Below, in pieces: positions 35,461-48,792 of a stretch of DNA of 64,000 nt. The stretch comes from Auanema rhodensis. Taxonomy: Eukaryota; Nematoda; Chromadorea; Rhabditida; Rhabditidae. Made by a program: the position numbers and the translations under genes. The stretch's first letter is position 1. Each line of letters opens with the position of its first letter. The notes under the pieces are model-generated. The model worked only from the letters and a program-made list of their open reading frames with translations, was not told the DNA's origin and ran no database searches. The stretch is taken from assembly GCA_964057225.1 (NCBI GenBank), contig OZ059896.1, forward strand, positions 1,612,001-1,676,000, in the 5' to 3' direction.

Positions 35461-38264
35461 TCAAAATGTTTTTGGAAGCAATTTCGAGTGTACATGGAAA
35501 CTCAACATACACTAATGCATCATTTTTCAAACGATCATAACTAATTTTTGTATTAAGCGTTTCTCAATGTAGTATAGTGCATTCGATGCGGATTTTTAAG
35601 CTGCGTCGATCTGTACTATCAGATTTACGCTAGCTTGAAAATGCACCGAGATATCAACTGATATAAGTTCACACTTATATCCTCGATTTTCACCCTGAAG
35701 AATTAATTTTTCGTTGAATAACATTGTCCATCGTTTTTGCCTTGAAAAAAGGAATCTAAAAACATCTACTTTTTGCTAAATTATTTTCAAATTTTTCGAA
35801 AAAATTTTTGTCAAAATGTTTTTGGAAGCAATTTTGAGTGTACATGGAAACTCAACATACACTAATGCATCATTTTTCAAACGATCATAACTAATTTTTG
35901 TATTAAGCTTTTCTCAATGAAGTTTAGTGCATTCGATGCGGATTTTTAAGCTGCGTAGATCTGTGTTATCAGATTTGCGCTAGCTTAAAAATGCACCGAG
36001 ATATCAACTGATATAAGTTCACACTTATATCCTCGATTTTCACCCTGAAGAATTACTTTTTTCGTTGAATAACATTGTCTATCGTTTTTGCCTTGAAAAA
36101 AGGAATCTAAAAACATCTACTTTTTGCTAAATTATTTTCAAATTTTTCGAAAAAATTTTTGTCAAAATGTTTTTGGAAGCAATTTCGAGTGTACATGGAA
36201 ACTCAACATACACTAATGCATCATTTTTCAAACGATCATAACTAATTTTTGTATTAAGCGTTTCTCAATGTAGTATAGTGCATTCGATGCGGATTTTTAA
36301 GCTGCGTCGATCTGTACTATCAGATTTACGCTAGCTTGAAAATGCACCGAGATATCAACTGATATAAGTTCACACTTATATCCTCGATTTTCACCCTGAA
36401 GAATTAATTTTTCGTTGAATAACATTGTCCATCGTTTTTGCCTTGAAAAAAGGAATCTAAAAACATCTACTTTTTGCTAAATTATTTTCAAATTTTTCGA
36501 AAAAATTTTTGTCAAAATGTTTTTGGAAGCAATTTTGAGTGTACATGGAAACTCAACATACACTAATGCATCATTTTTCAAACGATCATAACTAATTTTT
36601 GTATTAAGCTTTTCTCAATGAAGTTTAGTGCATTCGATGCGGATTTTTAAGCTGCGTAGATCTGTACTATCAGATTTGCGCTAGCTTGAAAATGCACCGA
36701 GATATCAACTGATATAAGTTCACACTTATATCCTCGATTTTCACCCTGAAGAATTACTTTTTTCGTTGAATAACATTGTCTATCGTTTTTGCCTTGAAAA
36801 AAGGAATCTAAAAACATCTACTTTTTGCTAAATTATTTTCAAATTTTTCGAAAAAATTTTTGTCAAAATGTTTTTGGAAGCAATTTCGAGTGTACATGGA
36901 AACTCAACATACACTAATGCATCATTTTTCAAACGATCATAACTAATTTTTGTATTAAGCGTTTCTCAATGTAGTATAGTGCATTCGATGCGGATTTTTA
37001 AGCTGCGTCGATCTGTACTATCAGATTTACGCTAGCTTGAAAATGCACCGAGATATCAACTGATATAAGTTCACACTTATATCCTCGATTTTCACCCTGA
37101 AGAATTAATTTTTCGTTGAATAACATTGTCCATCGTTTTTGCCTTGAAAAAAGGAATCTAAAAACATCTACTTTTTGCTAAATTATTTTCAAGTTTTTCG
37201 AAAAAATTTTTGTCAAAATGTTTTTGGAAGCAATTTTGAGTGTACATGGAAACTCAACATACACTAATGCATCATTTTTCAAACGATCATAACTAATTTT
37301 TGTATTAAGCTTTTCTCAATGAAGTTTAGTGCATTCGATGCGGATTTTTAAGCTGCGTAGATCTGTGTTATCAGATTTGCGCTAGCTTAAAAATGCACCG
37401 AGATATCAACTGATATAAGTTCACACTTATATCCTCGATTTTCACCCTGAAGAATTACTTTTTTCGTTGAATAACATTGTCTATCGTTTTTGCCTTGAAA
37501 AAAGGAATCTAAAAACATCTACTTTTTGCTAAATTATTTTCAAATTTTTCGAAAAAATTTTTGTCAAAATGTTTTTGGAAGCAATTTCGAGTGTACATGG
37601 AAACTCAACATACACTAATGCATCATTTTTCAAACGATCATAACTAATTTTTGTATTAAGCGTTTCTCAATGTAGTATAGTGCATTCGATGCGGATTTTT
37701 AAGCTGCGTCGATCTGTACTATCAGATTTACGCTAGCTTGAAAATGCACCGAGATATCAACTGATATAAGTTCACACTTATATCCTCGATTTTCACCCTG
37801 AAGAATTAATTTTTCGTTGAATAACATTGTCCATCGTTTTTGCCTTGAAAAAAGGAATCTAAAAACATCTACTTTTTGCTAAATTATTTTCAAATTTTTC
37901 GAAAAAATTTTTGTCAAAATGTTTTTGGAAGCAATTTTGAGTGTACATGGAAACTCAACATACACTAATGCATCATTTTTCAAACGATCATAACTAATTT
38001 TTGTATTAAGCTTTTCTCAATGAAGTTTAGTGCATTCGATGCGGATTTTTAAGCTGCGTAGATCTGTACTATCAGATTTGCGCTAGCTTGAAAATGCACC
38101 GAGATATCAACTGATATAAGTTCACACTTATATCCTCGATTTTCACCCTGAAGAATTAATTTTTTCGTTGAATAACATTGTCTATCGTTTTTGCCTTGAA
38201 AAAAGGAATCTAAAAACATCTACTTTTTGCTAAATTATTTTCAAATTTTTCGAAAAAATTTTTG
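35461..38264 (+). repeat. A'-B dimeric higher-order run with T5 deletion (k101-k108)
   Basis: Four successive dimers of 701 bp. In k101, k103, k105 and k107 the A' member combines ATTTCGAGTG (C at position 24), ATTTACGC and a shortened ATTAATTTTTCG (T5 instead of T6), making it 350 bp. The partner alternates between B (k102, k106) and b (k104, k108), so the register may also be read as a tetramer. This is the most regular dimeric stretch in the window. Confidence 0.86.
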
Positions 38265-39317
38265 TCAAAATGTTTTTGGAAGCAATTTTGAGTGTACATG
38301 GAAACTCAACATACACTAATGCATCATTTTTCAAACGATCATAACTAATTTTTGTATTAAGCATTTCTCAATGTAGTATAGTGCATTCGATGCGGATTTT
38401 TAAGCTGCGTCGATCTGTACTATCAGATTTGCGCTAGCTTGAAAATGCACCGAGATATCAACTGATATAAGTTCACACTTATATCCTCGATTTTCACCCT
38501 GAAGAATTAATTTTTTCGTTGAATAACATTGTCCATCGTTTTTGCCTTGAAAAAAGGAATCTAAAAACATCTACTTTTTGCTAAATTATTTTCAAATTTT
38601 TCGAAAAAATTTTTGTCAAAATGTTTTTGGAAGCAATTTTGAGTGTACATGGAAACTCAACATACACTAATGCATCATTTTTCAAACGATCATAACTAAT
38701 TTTTGTATTAAGCTTTTCTCAATGAAGTTTAGTGCATTCGATGCGGATTTTTAAGCTGCGTAGATCTGTGTTATCAGATTTGCGCTAGCTTAAAAATGCA
38801 CCGAGATATCAACTGATATAAGTTCACACTTATATCCTCGATTTTCACCCTGAAGAATTACTTTTTTCGTTGAATAACATTGTCTATCGTTTTTGCCTTG
38901 AAAAAAGGAATCTAAAAACATCTACTTTTTGCTAAATTATTTTCAAATTTTTCGAAAAAATTTTTGTCAAAATGTTTTTGGAAGCAATTTTGAGTGTACA
39001 TGGAAACTCAACATACACTAATGCATCATTTTTCAAACGATCATAACTAATTTTTGTATTAAGCGTTTCTCAATGTAGTATAGTGCATTCGATGCGGATT
39101 TTTAAGCTGCGTAGATCTGTACTATCAGATTTGCGCTAGCTTGAAAATGCACCGAGATATCAACTGATATAAGTTCACACTTATATCCTCGATTTTCACC
39201 CTGAAGAATTAATTTTTTCGTTGAATAACATTGTCCATCGTTTTTGCCTTGAAAAAAGGAATCTAAAAACATCTACTTTTTGCTAAATTATTTTCAAATT
39301 TTTCGAAAAAATTTTTG
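36863..39317 (+). repeat. Seven-monomer unit, first copy (2455 bp)
   Basis: k105-k111 read A' (T5, with TTTTCAAGTTTTTCG), B, A' (T5), b, A (with AAGCATTTC), B and H (GTAGTATAG with GCGTAGATC and TGTACT). The same order with the same private marks follows immediately in k112-k118, including both one-base deletions, so the two copies have equal length. Confidence 0.88.
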
Positions 39318-39667
39318 TCAAAATGTTTTTGGAAGCAATTTTGAGTGTACATGGAAACTCAACATACACTAATGCATCATTTTTCAAACGATCATAACTA
39401 ATTTTTGTATTAAGCTTTTCTCAATGAAGTTTAGTGCATTCGATGCGGATTTTTAAGCTGCGTAGATCTGTGTTATCAGATTTACGCTAGCTTGAAAATG
39501 CACCGAGATATCAACTGATATAAGTTCACACTTATATCCTCGATTTTCACCCTGAAGAATTAATTTTTCGTTGAATAACATTGTCCATCGTTTTTGCCTT
39601 GAAAAAAGGAATCTAAAAACATCTACTTTTTGCTAAATTATTTTCAAGTTTTTCGAAAAAATTTTTG
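39318..39667 (+). repeat. Chimeric crossover monomer k112 (B 5' half, A' 3' half)
   Basis: Upstream marks are B-type: ATTTTGAG, AAGCTTTT, GAAGTTTAG, GCGTAGATC and TGTGTT (ending at 39474). Downstream marks are those of k105: ATTTACGC (A at 39484), CTTGAAAAT, T5 and CAAGTTTTTCG. The switch lies in the nine shared bases ATCAGATTT at 39475-39483. This is the junction predicted for an unequal exchange between a k119-like B monomer and k105, offset by seven monomers. Confidence 0.85.
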
Positions 39668-41772
39668 TCAAAATGTTTTTGGAAGCAATTTTGAGTGTAC
39701 ATGGAAACTCAACATACACTAATGCATCATTTTTCAAACGATCATAACTAATTTTTGTATTAAGCTTTTCTCAATGAAGTTTAGTGCATTCGATGCGGAT
39801 TTTTAAGCTGCGTAGATCTGTGTTATCAGATTTGCGCTAGCTTAAAAATGCACCGAGATATCAACTGATATAAGTTCACACTTATATCCTCGATTTTCAC
39901 CCTGAAGAATTACTTTTTTCGTTGAATAACATTGTCTATCGTTTTTGCCTTGAAAAAAGGAATCTAAAAACATCTACTTTTTGCTAAATTATTTTCAAAT
40001 TTTTCGAAAAAATTTTTGTCAAAATGTTTTTGGAAGCAATTTCGAGTGTACATGGAAACTCAACATACACTAATGCATCATTTTTCAAACGATCATAACT
40101 AATTTTTGTATTAAGCGTTTCTCAATGTAGTATAGTGCATTCGATGCGGATTTTTAAGCTGCGTCGATCTGTACTATCAGATTTACGCTAGCTTGAAAAT
40201 GCACCGAGATATCAACTGATATAAGTTCACACTTATATCCTCGATTTTCACCCTGAAGAATTAATTTTTCGTTGAATAACATTGTCCATCGTTTTTGCCT
40301 TGAAAAAAGGAATCTAAAAACATCTACTTTTTGCTAAATTATTTTCAAATTTTTCGAAAAAATTTTTGTCAAAATGTTTTTGGAAGCAATTTTGAGTGTA
40401 CATGGAAACTCAACATACACTAATGCATCATTTTTCAAACGATCATAACTAATTTTTGTATTAAGCTTTTCTCAATGAAGTTTAGTGCATTCGATGCGGA
40501 TTTTTAAGCTGCGTAGATCTGTACTATCAGATTTGCGCTAGCTTGAAAATGCACCGAGATATCAACTGATATAAGTTCACACTTATATCCTCGATTTTCA
40601 CCCTGAAGAATTAATTTTTTCGTTGAATAACATTGTCTATCGTTTTTGCCTTGAAAAAAGGAATCTAAAAACATCTACTTTTTGCTAAATTATTTTCAAA
40701 TTTTTCGAAAAAATTTTTGTCAAAATGTTTTTGGAAGCAATTTTGAGTGTACATGGAAACTCAACATACACTAATGCATCATTTTTCAAACGATCATAAC
40801 TAATTTTTGTATTAAGCATTTCTCAATGTAGTATAGTGCATTCGATGCGGATTTTTAAGCTGCGTCGATCTGTACTATCAGATTTGCGCTAGCTTGAAAA
40901 TGCACCGAGATATCAACTGATATAAGTTCACACTTATATCCTCGATTTTCACCCTGAAGAATTAATTTTTTCGTTGAATAACATTGTCCATCGTTTTTGC
41001 CTTGAAAAAAGGAATCTAAAAACATCTACTTTTTGCTAAATTATTTTCAAATTTTTCGAAAAAATTTTTGTCAAAATGTTTTTGGAAGCAATTTTGAGTG
41101 TACATGGAAACTCAACATACACTAATGCATCATTTTTCAAACGATCATAACTAATTTTTGTATTAAGCTTTTCTCAATGAAGTTTAGTGCATTCGATGCG
41201 GATTTTTAAGCTGCGTAGATCTGTGTTATCAGATTTGCGCTAGCTTAAAAATGCACCGAGATATCAACTGATATAAGTTCACACTTATATCCTCGATTTT
41301 CACCCTGAAGAATTACTTTTTTCGTTGAATAACATTGTCTATCGTTTTTGCCTTGAAAAAAGGAATCTAAAAACATCTACTTTTTGCTAAATTATTTTCA
41401 AATTTTTCGAAAAAATTTTTGTCAAAATGTTTTTGGAAGCAATTTTGAGTGTACATGGAAACTCAACATACACTAATGCATCATTTTTCAAACGATCATA
41501 ACTAATTTTTGTATTAAGCGTTTCTCAATGTAGTATAGTGCATTCGATGCGGATTTTTAAGCTGCGTAGATCTGTACTATCAGATTTGCGCTAGCTTGAA
41601 AATGCACCGAGATATCAACTGATATAAGTTCACACTTATATCCTCGATTTTCACCCTGAAGAATTAATTTTTTCGTTGAATAACATTGTCCATCGTTTTT
41701 GCCTTGAAAAAAGGAATCTAAAAACATCTACTTTTTGCTAAATTATTTTCAAATTTTTCGAAAAAATTTTTG
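39318..41772 (+). repeat. Seven-monomer unit, second copy (2455 bp)
   Basis: k112-k118 repeat k105-k111 monomer for monomer: AAGTTTTTCG at the end of k112, ATTTCGAG with T5 in k114, the b monomer k115, AAGCATTTC in k116 and the mosaic k118. The only structural difference is that the 5' half of k112 is B-type instead of A'-type, which places the exchange point of the duplication inside k112. The monomer after the unit (k119) is a plain B monomer, as required if k112 took its 5' half from it. Confidence 0.88.
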
Positions 41773-44229
41773 TCAAAATGTTTTTGGAAGCAATTTTGAG
41801 TGTACATGGAAACTCAACATACACTAATGCATCATTTTTCAAACGATCATAACTAATTTTTGTATTAAGCTTTTCTCAATGAAGTTTAGTGCATTCGATG
41901 CGGATTTTTAAGCTGCGTAGATCTGTGTTATCAGATTTGCGCTAGCTTAAAAATGCACCGAGATATCAACTGATATAAGTTCACACTTATATCCTCGATT
42001 TTCACCCTGAAGAATTACTTTTTTCGTTGAATAACATTGTCTATCGTTTTTGCCTTGAAAAAAGGAATCTAAAAACATCTACTTTTTGCTAAATTATTTT
42101 CAAATTTTTCGAAAAAATTTTTGTCAAAATGTTTTTGGAAGCAATTTTGAGTGTACATGGAAACTCAACATACACTAATGCATCATTTTTCAAACGATCA
42201 TAACTAATTTTTGTATTAAGCTTTTCTCAATGAAGTTTAGTGCATTCGATGCGGATTTTTAAGCTGCGTAGATCTGTGTTATCAGATTTGCGCTAGCTTA
42301 AAAATGCACCGAGATATCAACTGATATAAGTTCACACTTATATCCTCGATTTTCACCCTGAAGAATTACTTTTTTCGTTGAATAACATTGTCTATCGTTT
42401 TTGCCTTGAAAAAAGGAATCTAAAAACATCTACTTTTTGCTAAATTATTTTCAAATTTTTCGAAAAAATTTTTGTCAAAATGTTTTTGGAAGCAATTTTG
42501 AGTGTACATGGAAACTCAACATACACTAATGCATCATTTTTCAAACGATCATAACTAATTTTTGTATTAAGCGTTTCTCAATGTAGTATAGTGCATTCGA
42601 TGCGGATTTTTAAGCTGCGTCGATCTGTACTATCAGATTTGCGCTAGCTTGAAAATGCACCGAGATATCAACTGATATAAGTTCACACTTATATCCTCGA
42701 TTTTCACCCTGAAGAATTAATTTTTTCGTTGAATAACATTGTCCATCGTTTTTGCCTTGAAAAAAGGAATCTAAAAACATCTACTTTTTGCTAAATTATT
42801 TTCAAATTTTTCGAAAAAATTTTTGTCAAAATGTTTTTGGAAGCAATTTTGAGTGTACATGGAAACTCAACATACACTAATGCATCATTTTTCAAACGAT
42901 CATAACTAATTTTTGTATTAAGCTTTTCTCAATGAAGTTTAGTGCATTCGATGCGGATTTTTAAGCTGCGTAGATCTGTGTTATCAGATTTGCGCTAGCT
43001 TAAAAATGCACCGAGATATCAACTGATATAAGTTCACACTTATATCCTCGATTTTCACCCTGAAGAATTACTTTTTTCGTTGAATAACATTGTCTATCGT
43101 TTTTGCCTTGAAAAAAGGAATCTAAAAACATCTACTTTTTGCTAAATTATTTTCAAATTTTTCGAAAAAATTTTTGTCAAAATGTTTTTGGAAGCAATTT
43201 TGAGTGTACATGGAAACTCAACATACACTAATGCATCATTTTTCAAACGATCATAACTAATTTTTGTATTAAGCTTTTCTCAATGAAGTTTAGTGCATTC
43301 GATGCGGATTTTTAAGCTGCGTAGATCTGTGTTATCAGATTTGCGCTAGCTTAAAAATGCACCGAGATATCAACTGATATAAGTTCACACTTATATCCTC
43401 GATTTTCACCCTGAAGAATTACTTTTTTCGTTGAATAACATTGTCTATCGTTTTTGCCTTGAAAAAAGGAATCTAAAAACATCTACTTTTTGCTAAATTA
43501 TTTTCAAATTTTTCGAAAAAATTTTTGTCAAAATGTTTTTGGAAGCAATTTTGAGTGTACATGGAAACTCAACATACACTAATGCATCATTTTTCAAACG
43601 ATCATAACTAATTTTTGTATTAAGCGTTTCTCAATGTAGTATAGTGCATTCGATGCGGATTTTTAAGCTGCGTAGATCTGTGTTATCAGATTTGCGCTAG
43701 CTTAAAAATGCACCGAGATATCAACTGATATAAGTTCACACTTATATCCTCGATTTTCACCCTGAAGAATTACTTTTTTCGTTGAATAACATTGTCTATC
43801 GTTTTTGCCTTGAAAAAAGGAATCTAAAAACATCTACTTTTTGCTAAATTATTTTCAAATTTTTCGAAAAAATTTTTGTCAAAATGTTTTTGGAAGCAAT
43901 TTTGAGTGTACATGGAAACTCAACATACACTAATGCATCATTTTTCAAACGATCATAACTAATTTTTGTATTAAGCGTTTCTCAATGTAGTATAGTGCAT
44001 TCGATGCGGATTTTTAAGCTGCGTAGATCTGTGTTATCAGATTTGCGCTAGCTTAAAAATGCACCGAGATATCAACTGATATAAGTTCACACTTATATCC
44101 TCGATTTTCACCCTGAAGAATTACTTTTTTCGTTGAATAACATTGTCTATCGTTTTTGCCTTGAAAAAAGGAATCTAAAAACATCTACTTTTTGCTAAAT
44201 TATTTTCAAATTTTTCGAAAAAATTTTTG
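41773..44229 (+). repeat. B-rich run ending in duplicated A/B mosaic monomers
   Basis: k119-k125 read B, B, A, B, B, H, H, and all except k121 carry ATTACTTTTTT. k124 (43528-43878) and k125 (43879-44229) look the same throughout: A-type GCGTTT and GTAGTATAG up to position 114, then B-type GCGTAGATC, TGTGTT, CTTAAAAAT and ATTACT from position 147. The A-to-B switch falls within positions 115-146. Their near identity suggests a recent single-monomer duplication. Confidence 0.8.
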
Positions 44230-45983
44230 TCAAAATGTTTTTGGAAGCAATTTTGAGTGTACATGGAAACTCAACATACACTAATGCATCATTTTTCAAA
44301 CGATCATAACTAATTTTTGTATTAAGCGTTTCTCAATGTAGTATAGTGCATTCGATGCGGATTTTTAAGCTGCGTCGATCTGTACTATCAGATTTACGCT
44401 AGCTTGAAAATGCACCGAGATATCAACTGATATAAGTTCACACTTATATCCTCGATTTTCACCCTGAAGAATTAATTTTTCGTTGAATAACATTGTCCAT
44501 CGTTTTTGCCTTGAAAAAAGGAATCTAAAAACATCTACTTTTTGCTAAATTATTTTCAAATTTTTCGAAAAAATTTTTGTCAAAATGTTTTTGGAAGCAA
44601 TTTTGAGTGTACATGGAAACTCAACATACACTAATGCATCATTTTTCAAACGATCATAACTAATTTTTGTATTAAGCTTTTCTCAATGAAGTTTAGTGCA
44701 TTCGATGCGGATTTTTAAGCTGCGTAGATCTGTACTATCAGATTTGCGCTAGCTTGAAAATGCTCCGAGATATCAACTGATATAAGTTCACACTTATATC
44801 CTCGATTTTCACCCTGAAGAATTAATTTTTTCGTTGAATAACATTGTCTATCGTTTTTGCCTTGAAAAAAGGAATCTAAAAACATCTACTTTTTGCTAAA
44901 TTATTTTCAAATTTTTCGAAAAAATTTTTGTCAAAATGTTTTTGGAAGCAATTTTGAGTGTACATGGAAACTCAACATACACTAATGCATCATTTTTCAA
45001 ACGATCATAACTAATTTTTGTATTAAGCGTTTCTCAATGTAGTATAGTGCATTCGATGCGGATTTTTAAGCTGCGTCGATCTGTACTATCAGATTTGCGC
45101 TAGCTTGAAAATGCACCGAGATATCAACTGATATAAGTTCACACTTATATCCTCGATTTTCACCCTGAAGAATTAATTTTTTCGTTGAATAACATTGTCC
45201 ATCGTTTTTGCCTTGAAAAAAGGAATCTAAAAACATCTACTTTTTGCTAAATTATTTTCAAATTTTTCGAAAAAATTTTTGTCAAAATGTTTTTGGAAGC
45301 AATTTTGAGTGTACATGGAAACTCAACATACACTAATGCATCATTTTTCAAACGATCATAACTAATTTTTGTATTAAGCTTTTCTCAATGAAGTTTAGTG
45401 CATTCGATGCGGATTTTTAAGCTGCGTAGATCTGTGTTATCAGATTTGCGCTAGCTTAAAAATGCACCGAGATATCAACTGATATAAGTTCACACTTATA
45501 TCCTCGATTTTCACCCTGAAGAATTAATTTTTTCGTTGAATAACATTGTCCATCGTTTTTGCCTTGAAAAAAGGAATCTAAAAACATCTACTTTTTGCTA
45601 AATTATTCTCAAATTTTTCGAAAAAATTTTTGTCAAAATGTTTTTGGAAGCAATTTTGAGTGTACATGGAAACTCAACATACACTAATGCATCATTTTTC
45701 AAACGATCATAACTAATTTTTGTATTAAGCTTTTCTCAATGAAGTTTAGTGCATTCGATGCGGATTTTTAAGCTGCGTAGATCTGTACTATCAGATTTGC
45801 GCTAGCTTGAAAATGCACCGAGATATCAACTGATATAAGTTCACACTTATATCCTCGATTTTCACCCTGAAGAATTAATTTTTTCGTTGAATAACATTGT
45901 CTATCGTTTTTGCCTTGAAAAAAGGAATCTAAAAACATCTACTTTTCGCTAAATTATTTTGAAATTTTTCGAAAACATTTTTG
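44230..45983 (+). repeat. End of middle domain (k126-k130)
   Basis: k126 is the last A' monomer (ATTTACGC, T5, 350 bp) but lacks the ATTTCGAG mark of its relatives. k127 is a b monomer with the private change ATGCTCCGAG. k128 is A. k129 is B with ATTATTCTCAAAT. k130 is b with ACTTTTCGC and GAAAACATTTTTG. Beyond this point ATTTACGC and ATTACTTTTTT are no longer seen. Confidence 0.75.
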
Positions 45984-47036
45984 TCAAAATGTTTTTGGAA
46001 GCAATTTTGAGTGTACATGGAAACTCAACATACACTAATGCATCATTTTTCAAACGATCATAACTAATTTTTGTATTACGCGTTTCTCAATGTAGTATAG
46101 TGCATTCGATGCGGATTTTTAAGCTGCGTCGATCTGTACTATCAGATTTGCGCTAGCTTGAAAATGCACCGAGATATCAACTGATATAAGTTCACACTTA
46201 TATCCTCGATTTTCACCCTGAAGAATTAATTTTTTCGTTCAATAATATTGTCCATCGTTTTTGCCTTGAAAAAAGGAATCTAAAAACATCTACTTTTTGC
46301 TAAATTATTTTCAAATTTTTCGAAAAAATTTTTGTCAAAATGTTTTTGGAAGCAATTTTGAGTGTACATGGAAACTCAACATACACTAATGCATCATTTT
46401 TCAAACGATCATAACTAATTTTTGTATTAAGCGTTTCTCAATGTAGTATAGTGCATTCGATGCGGATTTTTGAGCTGCGTCGATCTGTACTATCAGATTT
46501 GCGCTAGCTTGAAAATGCACCGAGATATCAACTGATATAAGTTCACACTTATATCCTCGATTTTCACCCTGAAGAATTAATTTTTTCGTCGAATAACATT
46601 GTCCATCGTTTTTGCCTTAAAAAAAGAAATCTAAAAACATCTACTTTTTGCTAAATTATTTTGAAATTTTTTGAAAAAATTTTTGTCAAAATGTTTTTGG
46701 AAGCAATTTTGAGTGTACATGGAAACTCAACATACACTAATGCATCATTTTTCAAACGATCATAACTAATTTTTGTATTAAGCGTTTCTCAATGTAGTAT
46801 AGTGCATTCGATGCGGATTTTTAAGCTGCGTCGATCTGTACTATCAGATTTGCGCTAGCTTGAAAATGCACCGAGATATCAACTGATATAAGTTCACACC
46901 TATATCCTCGATTTTCACCCTGAAGAATTAATTTTTTCGTTGAATAACATTGTCCATCGTTTTTGCCTTGAAAAAAGGAATCTAAAAACATCTACTTTTT
47001 GCTAAATTATTTTGAAATTTTTCGAAAAAATTTTTG

Positions 47037-47388
47037 TCAAAATGTTTTTGGAAGCAATTTTGAGTGTACATGGAAACTCAACATACACTAATGCATCATT
47101 TTTCAAACGATCATAACTAATTTTTGTATTGAGCGTTTCTCAATGTAGTATAGTGCATTCGATGCGGATTTTTAAGCTGCGTCGATCTGTACTATCAGAT
47201 TTGCGCTAGCTTGAAAATGCACCGAGATATCAACTGATATAAGTTCACACTTATATCCTCGATTTTTGACCCTGAAGAATTAATTTTTTCGTTGAATAAC
47301 ATTGTCCATCGTTTTTGCCTTGAAAAAAGGAATCTAAAAACATCTACTTTTTGCTAAATTATTTTCAAATTTTTCGAAAAAATTTTTG
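47037..47388 (+). repeat. 352-bp monomer k134 with GATTTTTGACCCTG insertion
   Basis: This TTGAGCG monomer reads CGATTTTTGACCCTG where others read CGATTTTCACCCTG, a net gain of one base. The only other 352-bp monomer, k144 (50548-50899), has the same lesion plus CCCTAAAG, so the two share descent. Both are followed by a B monomer with AAAGGAAACTAAA. Confidence 0.88.
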
Positions 47389-48792
47389 TCAAAATGTTTT
47401 TGGAAGCAATTTTGAGTGTACATGGAAACTCAACATACACTAATGCATCATTTTTCAAACGATCATAACTAATTTTTGTATTAAGCTTTTCTCAATGAAG
47501 TTTAGTGCATTCGATGCGGATTTTTAAGCTGCGTAGATCTGTGTTATCAGATTTGCGCTAGCTTAAAAATGCACCGAGATATCAACTGATATAAGTTCAC
47601 ACTTATATCCTCGATTTTCACCCTGAAGAATTAATTTTTTCGTTGAATAACATTGTCTATCGTTTTTGCCTTGAAAAAAGGAAACTAAAAACATCTACTT
47701 TTTGCTAAATTATTTTCAAATTTTTCGAAAAAATTTTTGTCAAAATGTTTTTGGAAGCAATTTTGAGTGTACATGGAAACTCAACATACACTAATGCATC
47801 ATTTTTCAAACGATCATAACTAATTTTTGTATTAAGCTTTTCTCAATGAAGTTTAGTGCATTCGATGCGGATTTTTAAGCTGCGTAGATCTGTGTTATCA
47901 GATTTGCGCTAGCTTAAAAATGCACCGAGATATCAACTGATATAAGTTCACACTTATATCCTCGATTTTCACCCTGAAGAATTAATTTTTTCGTTGAATA
48001 ACATTGTCTATCGTTTTTGCCTTGAAATAAGGAAACTAAAAACATCTACTTTTTGCTAAATTATTTTCAAATTTTTCGAAAAAATTTTTGTCAAAATGTT
48101 TTTGGAAGCAATTTTGAGTGTACATGGAAACTCAACATACACTAATGCATCATTTTTCAAACGATCATAACTAATTTTTGTATTCAGCTTTTCTCAATGT
48201 AGTATAGTGCATTCGATGCGGATGTTTATGCTGCGTCGATCTGTGTTATCAGATTTGCGCTAGCTTAAAAATGCACCGAGATATCAACTGATATAAGTTC
48301 ACACTTATATCCTCGATTTTCACCCTGAAGAAATAATTTTTTCGTTGAATAACATTGTCCATCGTTTTTGCCTTGAAAAAAGGAATCTAAAAACATCTAC
48401 TTTTTGCTAAATTATTTTCAAATTTTTCGAAAAAATTTTTGTCAAAATGTTTTTGGAAGCAATTTTGAGTGTACATGGAAACTCAACATACACTAATGCA
48501 TCATTTTTCAAACGATCATAACTAATTTTTGTATTAAGCTTTTCTCAATGAAGTTTAGTGCATTCGATGCGGATTTTTAAGCTGCGTAGATCTGTGTTAT
48601 CAGATTTGCGCTAGCTTAAAAATGCACCGAGATATCAACTGATATAAGTTCACACTTATATCCTCGATTTTCACCCTGAAGAATTAATTTTTTCGTTGAA
48701 TAACATTGTCTATCGTTTTTGCCTTGAAAAAAGGAATCTAAAAACATCTACTTTTTGCTAAATTATTTTGAAATTTTTCGAAAAAATTTTTG

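Larger units (their letters stand above)
16156..45983 (+). repeat. Middle domain: A/B alternation with higher-order repeats (k46-k130)
   Basis: Order k46-k130: B A B A' b A A B A' A A B A' A B A' b A B A' A B A' b B A' A B A' b A B A B A B A A H b A B H A' B H A B B A' B A' B A H A' B A' b A' B A' b A B H X B A' b A B H B B A B B H H A' b A B b. Here b is a GAAGTTTAG (or CAATTAAG) monomer with the A-type TGTACTATC, H is an A/B mosaic and X is the crossover monomer k112. ATTACTTTTTT and ATTTACGC occur only in this domain. L1 (GTACAAGG) monomers are absent. Confidence 0.83.

Noticed and set aside
35461-41000. T5 runs as homopolymer sequencing errors
   Set aside because: All seven cases are linked to ATTTACGC, and five also to ATTTCGAG, so they are better explained as inherited variants.
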